Shown: piece by piece, positions 6,553 to 10,475 of the stretch
Position numbering within the stretch: position 1 is the first letter of the stretch
Layout: every line of letters begins with the position of its first letter
From: Rhodocyclaceae bacterium
Lineage (GTDB): Bacteria > Pseudomonadota > Gammaproteobacteria > Burkholderiales > Rhodocyclaceae
DNA length: 10,475 nt
Assembly (NCBI GenBank): GCA_016702335.1
Contig: JADJEF010000013.1
Coordinates: 1-10,475 of the forward strand
Direction of reading: 5' to 3'
Program-made: the position numbers and the translations under genes
Notes under the pieces: generated by a model
The model's input: the letters and a program-made list of their open reading frames with translations, nothing else
What the model was told of the DNA's origin: nothing
The model's database searches: none

Positions 6553-6579
6553 CCTTTCGGCGCTTCTCAGCGTTAGAAA
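6553..6579 (-). promoter_or_regulatory. Shine-Dalgarno-embedding GNRA hairpin upstream of scaffold gene
   Basis: This minus-strand 27-nt element starts with TTTC (6579-6576), has a perfect stem CGCT/AGCG (6572-6569 with 6564-6561) closing a GAGA loop, and ends with GAAAGG (6558-6553). GAAA can pair with the leading TTTC, so the ribosome-binding site is part of the structure. A 6-nt spacer leads to ATG 6546. It matches the element at 5727-5753 at 24 of 27 positions, and two of the three differences are compensatory (stem C-G there, T-A here). Confidence 0.65.
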
Positions 6580-6623
6580 GACCTAGCTACCGGCTAGTCG
6601 GTCAGGGATTCCCCTGCGATTCG

Positions 6624-8739
6624 TTACATGGACAATTCGGGCGGCAATTGCTCGGGCATAGGCTCGGGCATCATTTCCATTAGCGGTGCCATTGGTATCG
6701 GCTCAGGCATTTGCTGTACCGGCTGGTTGAATATGTCCTGAAGCGTCTGCATCACCAAAGCCTGAATCTGTTCAGGGCCAAACGCAGGCGCTAAGACCTG
6801 CGCGCGCTTGGTCTCAGCGTCGTACTCTTTCACGCCAATTTCCCGCGACTTCAATTTGAGTTCGCCGGCCTTAATCTCGCGCTCGTCCTGCATCTGCTGG
6901 ACTTGCTGCATCAATTCCTCGATCTTTTGCACCGCGCCCTGCATCAGTTCATCTTTCTGCGCGATAACCTGCTCGGCCTGCTGGATGACTTGCTGAACCT
7001 CTGGGTTCTCTTCGCCCTTCGACTTCTCAGCTTCCTGAATCGGGGGCGGCAACATGAGCTTCATGCGGTCGGCCATCTCTTCAGCGCCGGGGAAGTCCAT
7101 ATTGCGGAAATACAAGTCACCTATGACCTGCATCAGCGCCGGATTGCCTTGGAACATCTGCCCCATGGCATCAGCGGCTTCTTGTCTCTGGGTCGTGTAG
7201 CTCGGGCCTACAGAAACCGACACATCGTATTCGCCGACATTGAGGTTATAGATCGACTTCGCGCCGAGCTTCTGGTGCGCCACTTCTTGAGTCGGGTCGA
7301 TATCCACCATCTCGGCCTTACCATCAAGACCAAGCACGCGAATGACCTTCTTTGACTCGTAGATCTGCGGCAATACATCAACCAGATACCGGCCAGCATG
7401 TCGAATCGCTCGGGCCAGGTTGTCGTGATAGTGGAAGTTCGCCATGTCGCCTTCGCGCTGGCGGGCCATGATGGCCTTACCCGACTTCTCGTTCGACTTC
7501 TCGCCCAGACTGGCGTTGTACATGCCGAGCGAGCCTTGGATATCGTGCTCACTGATCTGCATGTCTTGCACGAGCGAAGACGGGATATCGGTGCCATCAA
7601 ACCTCGGCGGCGGCATTGGCGTGCCATTCACGTCTATCGGGTCGTAGCGTTTGACTGCCACGTTCCGATTCGAGCCGTCCCAATCCTCAACATAGGACTC
7701 GACCTGCCCCACCGCAGCGATATACACACCCGGCTTGCTCAGTCGTTCCGCTGTCGCAGTTCTGGCGTAGTTGTAGAGCCTCTGAGCGTCCTTCGCGGCG
7801 TGAATCATCCCCGTATGGATGATCTTGCCCTCAATATCGGTCTCATTGCCCCAGACAGGGAATACCGGAATCCACTTACCCGGCTCGGTCTGCGGTTCCT
7901 TGAGATACTCTTCGCCGTTGAATTTCGCCCACTTGACCACTGGCTTGTCCATTTCCCGAGTCTCGATAATCTCTGGGATCTGGATGCCTTCGGCCTTGGC
8001 TTGGTCGATCTCTTCTTGACTGACGACTGAGCCATCAGCCAGCAAGTGCATCGTGGTCGCTTCGGTCTCGACCCAGTAGCACTCAGCGACTCGGACTTTC
8101 TTTTCGTTGTACCAGTCTGTTTTCCCGTTGTCTATCGATTCCCAATCAACGGGTTTAGCTTTGGGATAGGTCGCCTTAAAATCGGCTTCCGGCATGTCTT
8201 CCCAGATATAAACCCGTTTGGCGTCTGAGCCGTCAGGCTCTTGGCAATCTGGATCGAACAGGACAGTCAGCGGGTTGCGAATCCGTTTGAAGCACAGTTC
8301 CTGCTGAAATGAATTGGTGCCTGAATACTGCCGAATGATGCGGAAGAAGCCGAATCCACCCTTTGCCGCACACTCCAGCGCCGTATCAAACGCAGTATCA
8401 CTGTTGCTGTTGTCTTCAACGTGGCGAATCAGGCCATTGAATACCTCGGCGGTCTCAACGTCTGCGCCTGAATCCACAGGGCGCACTTTGATGCCTGGGC
8501 GATTCTGCCGTGAGTCATTGACGACTTGCTTGACGTACTGATTGACCTTATCCACCACCAAAGCAGGCCGGCCATCGGTCTCACGGGCTTTTAAGTCTTT
8601 CTCGTCCCACTGCTCACCCGCCGAGAATTTCAGATCCTCGACGTACCGCTTGCGGTCGTCGTTCCACGCATCAAGAAACGTCTTGAACGCTTCCCGGTGC
8701 GCTTTTAGGGGATCACCTCACTTCAGTGGATTCAGCCAT
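6624..8739 (-). CDS. P22-type portal protein, one frameshift near the N terminus
   Basis: The portal forms the dodecameric ring at the packaging vertex, through which DNA enters and to which the tail attaches. The long frame is open from 8717 to TAA at 6624. It begins GDPLKAHREAFKTFLDAWND and continues into VEDLKFSAGEQW, typical of P22-type portal N termini. No start codon lies between the in-frame TGA (8720-8718) and these conserved residues, and the first in-frame TTG (8561) would delete them. ATG 8739 has GGAG five bases upstream and reads MAESTEV in another frame. Removing one base near 8716 joins it to the portal frame as MAESTEVGDPLKAH, about 704 aa, close to P22 portal (725). An in-frame ATG at 8750 runs into the TGA after 10 codons. 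The body has HAAKDAQRLYNYARTATAERL-type portal sequence (about 7735-7800). A glutamine-rich coiled coil follows (about 6800-7010), then a Met/Pro/Glu-rich tail. Confidence 0.9.
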
Positions 8740-8755
8740 TGTTGCTCCATGTCTT

Positions 8756-8775
8756 CAGGGCGATGATTTGCCCTG
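8756..8775. repeat. Inverted repeat in the terL-portal gap
   Basis: CAGGGC at 8756-8761 and GCCCTG at 8770-8775 form a perfect 6-bp inverted repeat around an 8-nt spacer. It lies between the GNRA hairpin and the portal Shine-Dalgarno GGAG. It could form a second hairpin in the mRNA or be a protein-binding site; nothing in the sequence decides between these. Confidence 0.4.
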
Positions 8776-8779
8776 CCAG

Positions 8780-8791
8780 CGCCTCACGGCG
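8780..8791 (-). promoter_or_regulatory. GNRA-tetraloop hairpin between terL and portal
   Basis: On the minus strand a perfect 4-bp stem CGCC/GGCG closes a GTGA loop, preceded by AA and followed by CTG. The same AACGCC...GGCGCTG frame occurs at 5733-5748 and, with changed bases, at 6559-6574. It starts 9 nt after the large-terminase stop codon and ends 40 nt before the portal ATG. There is no T-tract after it, so it is not a classic terminator. The role is unknown; this is structure seen in sequence. Confidence 0.5.
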
Positions 8792-8800
8792 TTTGATCGT

Positions 8801-10138
8801 TTAGCCCATCCAGCCAGTGCGGCGCATGGGTGTTTTGTCTTTCTTCTCTACGGCAGGCTTAACAATGCCAGGAAACAGGCTGCTAATCGCCCAGATCGCG
8901 GCGTCCGCTCGGTTAGGTGAGCTTTCGCCCATATAGCCCGAGGTGCTGAATGCAGCGAGTTCGTCTTCCAGATCGTTAAACCGGCCAACGTGCCGAACCT
9001 TGCCGGTCTCATACAGTGCCGCTATCGGCTCGGCTCTCACGGCTTTGCCTCGGCTTGCGGTGACTTGCCGGTAATTCGCCCTTGGGTTAGCCGTCTTGAT
9101 AACGTGCTGCACCATTGCGCCGCCGTAGTTGGTCTCACCAATGATCGCGTCTGCTTGATGACGATCGTAAGCATCAGTCGCCACCCTGCCCCATGTAGCC
9201 GGCCCCGCCTTTACGGTGAGGTCTTCTATCAGGTAAGCGTTTCCGTCCGTTCCTAGCCCTGCTACGACGATGCCTATCGCGTCATTGTCCGCATTGTCAG
9301 AGTCGCCAGCGCCAGAAGGATCGACCGCAACAACAACGCGCACAAAGTCAGGGGTAATCCCGTCAGTAATACGCCAGCGGTCAATATCTTCTTCAGCAAA
9401 TAACTGATTCGGCGTCGCATCGGCAAACTCTCCATCGAGAAAGCGTTTCCTGCCCCTGGCGCTCAGGGCTTGCAGGCTTTCCAAGTACCCATCACGAAGA
9501 TTCTCGACGTTATCGCCGGGATTGATCTGCATGCTGGCGTAGTCAGTCGGTCTGACTAGCGGCTCTTTGGTGTCTGGGTGCCGCTGCTCTTTGAAGATCC
9601 GATACGCCCAATGCGCTTTTGATGGCGGATTGCAGTCGTAATAGGCTTTGTTCTTTAGCTGACTACTCTTGCCGTCAATGATCTGGTCGGCTTTCTGCGC
9701 TAATCGAGTGAGTGCGGTCTCAACTGATCCATACGGGATCTGTGAACACTCGTTTAGGTAGATCGTGGCGAACTCCATGCCGAGGATCTTCTCGGTGCGC
9801 TCTTTGTCATCCAGTCCGCCGAACCATATCTCGCTCTTGTTCGGTAAGGTAGCGAACCAGTCCGTCTTGTTGATTTCGTACTTGACGCCCGGAAAGCACA
9901 GGCTCATGACCTTGGGAAAGGTATCCATGACGATACTGTTCTTCACGGCGTTGAACCGGAAGCGCAAGATGGCGTGCCGGCTCTTGGGTGCCTTGATCGC
10001 TCTAGCGCACGTCGCCCGAGTCAGCAGAAAGGTTTTCCCTGAGCGTGAGCCACCGAACAGCATGACGTTTGTCTCTGAGCCACCGAGCAGCGCATTGGCT
10101 TGCTGCTGCTTAGGCGTCAGGCTACAGGCTGGCGTCAT
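8801..10138 (-). CDS. Large terminase subunit (TerL), ATPase plus nuclease
   Basis: This is the packaging motor: an ATPase drives DNA through the portal and a nuclease cuts the concatemer. The 445-aa frame is intact. Walker A is GGSRSGKT at residues 29-36. The Walker B-like strand is FATIYLNE at 123-130, with E130 as the likely catalytic glutamate. A coupling motif YYDCNPP lies at 166-172. The C-terminal RNase H-like nuclease shows AVDPSG (D273), GETNYGG (E335) and RADAAIW (D412), the three expected acidic positions. Length and layout fit the Terminase_6 / Terminase_6C type. ATG 10138 is the first start after an in-frame TGA and sits inside the 3' end of the small terminase gene, so translational coupling is likely. 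Only 61 nt separate its stop from the portal ATG at 8739. Confidence 0.95.
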   Translation of the reverse strand: MTPACSLTPKQQQANALLGGSETNVMLFGGSRSGKTFLLTRATCARAIKAPKSRHAILRFRFNAVKNSIVMDTFPKVMSLCFPGVKYEINKTDWFATLPNKSEIWFGGLDDKERTEKILGMEFATIYLNECSQIPYGSVETALTRLAQKADQIIDGKSSQLKNKAYYDCNPPSKAHWAYRIFKEQRHPDTKEPLVRPTDYASMQINPGDNVENLRDGYLESLQALSARGRKRFLDGEFADATPNQLFAEEDIDRWRITDGITPDFVRVVVAVDPSGAGDSDNADNDAIGIVVAGLGTDGNAYLIEDLTVKAGPATWGRVATDAYDRHQADAIIGETNYGGAMVQHVIKTANPRANYRQVTASRGKAVRAEPIAALYETGKVRHVGRFNDLEDELAAFSTSGYMGESSPNRADAAIWAISSLFPGIVKPAVEKKDKTPMRRTGWMG

Positions 10139-10475
10139 TCTTGGACATGGTGACGGTCAAATCCTTGCCGTCAGCGCCCGTATGCTCAACCCTGCTTGTG
10201 TCCTTCCAACCCAACTGCGTCTTAGTCCACCATCTGTGCCGTCGTGTCGCCAGACATGCACTTCTGAAACAGATTCTTGGTGACCTGGCTATTCGCCTTG
10301 GCCTTGCCCTCTTCCAGTTGCTTCTCGTAGTGCTTCCGAAGCGTCTTAACGTCGATGCCCTTGCCGATCAGCACAGCAATCTGCGTTAGCGGCAATCCTA
10401 GCCCTGATAGCGTTTCAGCCGTCTTGCGTGTCTCATCTGTCGGCTTATGTGCCGGCTGTCCTCTAGGCTGCTTCA
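10122..10475 (-). CDS. Small terminase subunit (TerS-like), 5'-partial and frameshifted
   Basis: The small terminase recognises phage DNA and loads the large subunit for headful packaging. The frame entering from the right edge (codons from 10473) reads KQPRGQPAHKPTDETRK, then a helix-turn-helix-like stretch (TQIAVLIGKGIDVKTLRKHY), then KANSQVTKNLFQKCMSGDTTAQ. This is the usual order in phage TerS/DNA-binding proteins that precede a large terminase. The frame hits TAA at 10224-10222. The expected continuation WWTKTQLGWKDTSRVEHTG, then GADGKDLTVTMSKNDASL, lies in another frame down to TAG at 10124-10122. The break is at about 10229-10233, where the bases between the CAG and ACT codons number 7 instead of 6 or 9, so a small indel is likely. 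The true start is outside the window. The gene overlaps the large terminase start by 17 nt. Family identity is recognised from memory and position. Confidence 0.8.

Noticed and set aside
6582..6600. CTAGC/GCTAG inverted repeat in the portal-scaffold gap as a terminator or operator
   Set aside because: The stem is only 5 bp with no T-tract on either side and no second copy, so it is too weak to call.
6903..8030. Long plus-strand open frames (150 and 210 codons) across the portal region
   Set aside because: They are antisense to a clearly recognised portal frame, lack ribosome-binding sites and domain sense, and follow from the codon bias of the minus strand.
1..10475. CRISPR array, tRNA gene, insertion sequence, attachment site or defence system
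   Set aside because: I saw no regularly spaced repeats, cloverleaf, transposase motif or defence-family motif. The interval is filled with virion genes on one strand.

Overview
The window is a tightly packed, single-direction (minus strand) virion-morphogenesis block of a tailed bacteriophage or prophage with a P22-like (podovirus-type) head. Recognisable families in transcription order, from the right edge leftwards: small terminase, large terminase, P22-type portal, scaffolding protein, P22-type major coat protein, a 78-aa probable head-associated protein, a glycosyltransferase-like protein, a small AT-hook-like protein, a probable virion protein of unknown role, a gp4-like head-to-tail adaptor, and a broken, duplicated gp10-like tail-hub region that runs off the left edge. 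Gene order and Shine-Dalgarno style suggest a bacterial, probably proteobacterial, host. No host gene, integrase or attachment site is present, so free phage and prophage cannot be told apart.

Right part (about 4500-10475): DNA packaging (TerS/TerL), portal, scaffold and coat, the machinery that builds and fills the procapsid. Large-terminase motifs are complete. The small terminase and the portal each carry one apparent frameshift. The scaffold and coat genes are preceded by near-identical 27-nt elements that fold into a GNRA-tetraloop hairpin with compensatory base changes and that include the Shine-Dalgarno sequence. A shorter relative of this hairpin follows the large-terminase stop codon.

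Middle (about 3280-4515): the 78-aa gene is bracketed by two terminator-like hairpins with UACG and UUCG tetraloops. It is followed by a cargo-like pair: a GT-A glycosyltransferase with a one-base frameshift in a short G run, and a 54-aa protein ending in an AT-hook core.

Left part (1-3279): a 162-aa virion-like protein, the gp4-like adaptor, then about 2.1 kb of gp10-like sequence. This shows a tandem duplication of the gp10-like N-terminal module (2079-1720 and 1723-1427). The second copy is followed by an Asp-box (BNR-type) beta-propeller-like segment spread over several frames (about 1475-374), and then by the gp10 core interrupted by an FCCH/Ig-like beta insert (371-1).

At least seven frame changes over four loci point either to a decaying prophage or to a draft-quality sequence; the window alone cannot decide. 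I see no CRISPR array, tRNA, insertion sequence or defence system. The best candidates for something new are the family of Shine-Dalgarno-embedding hairpins in front of the head genes and the duplicated, domain-inserted gp10-like tail locus.
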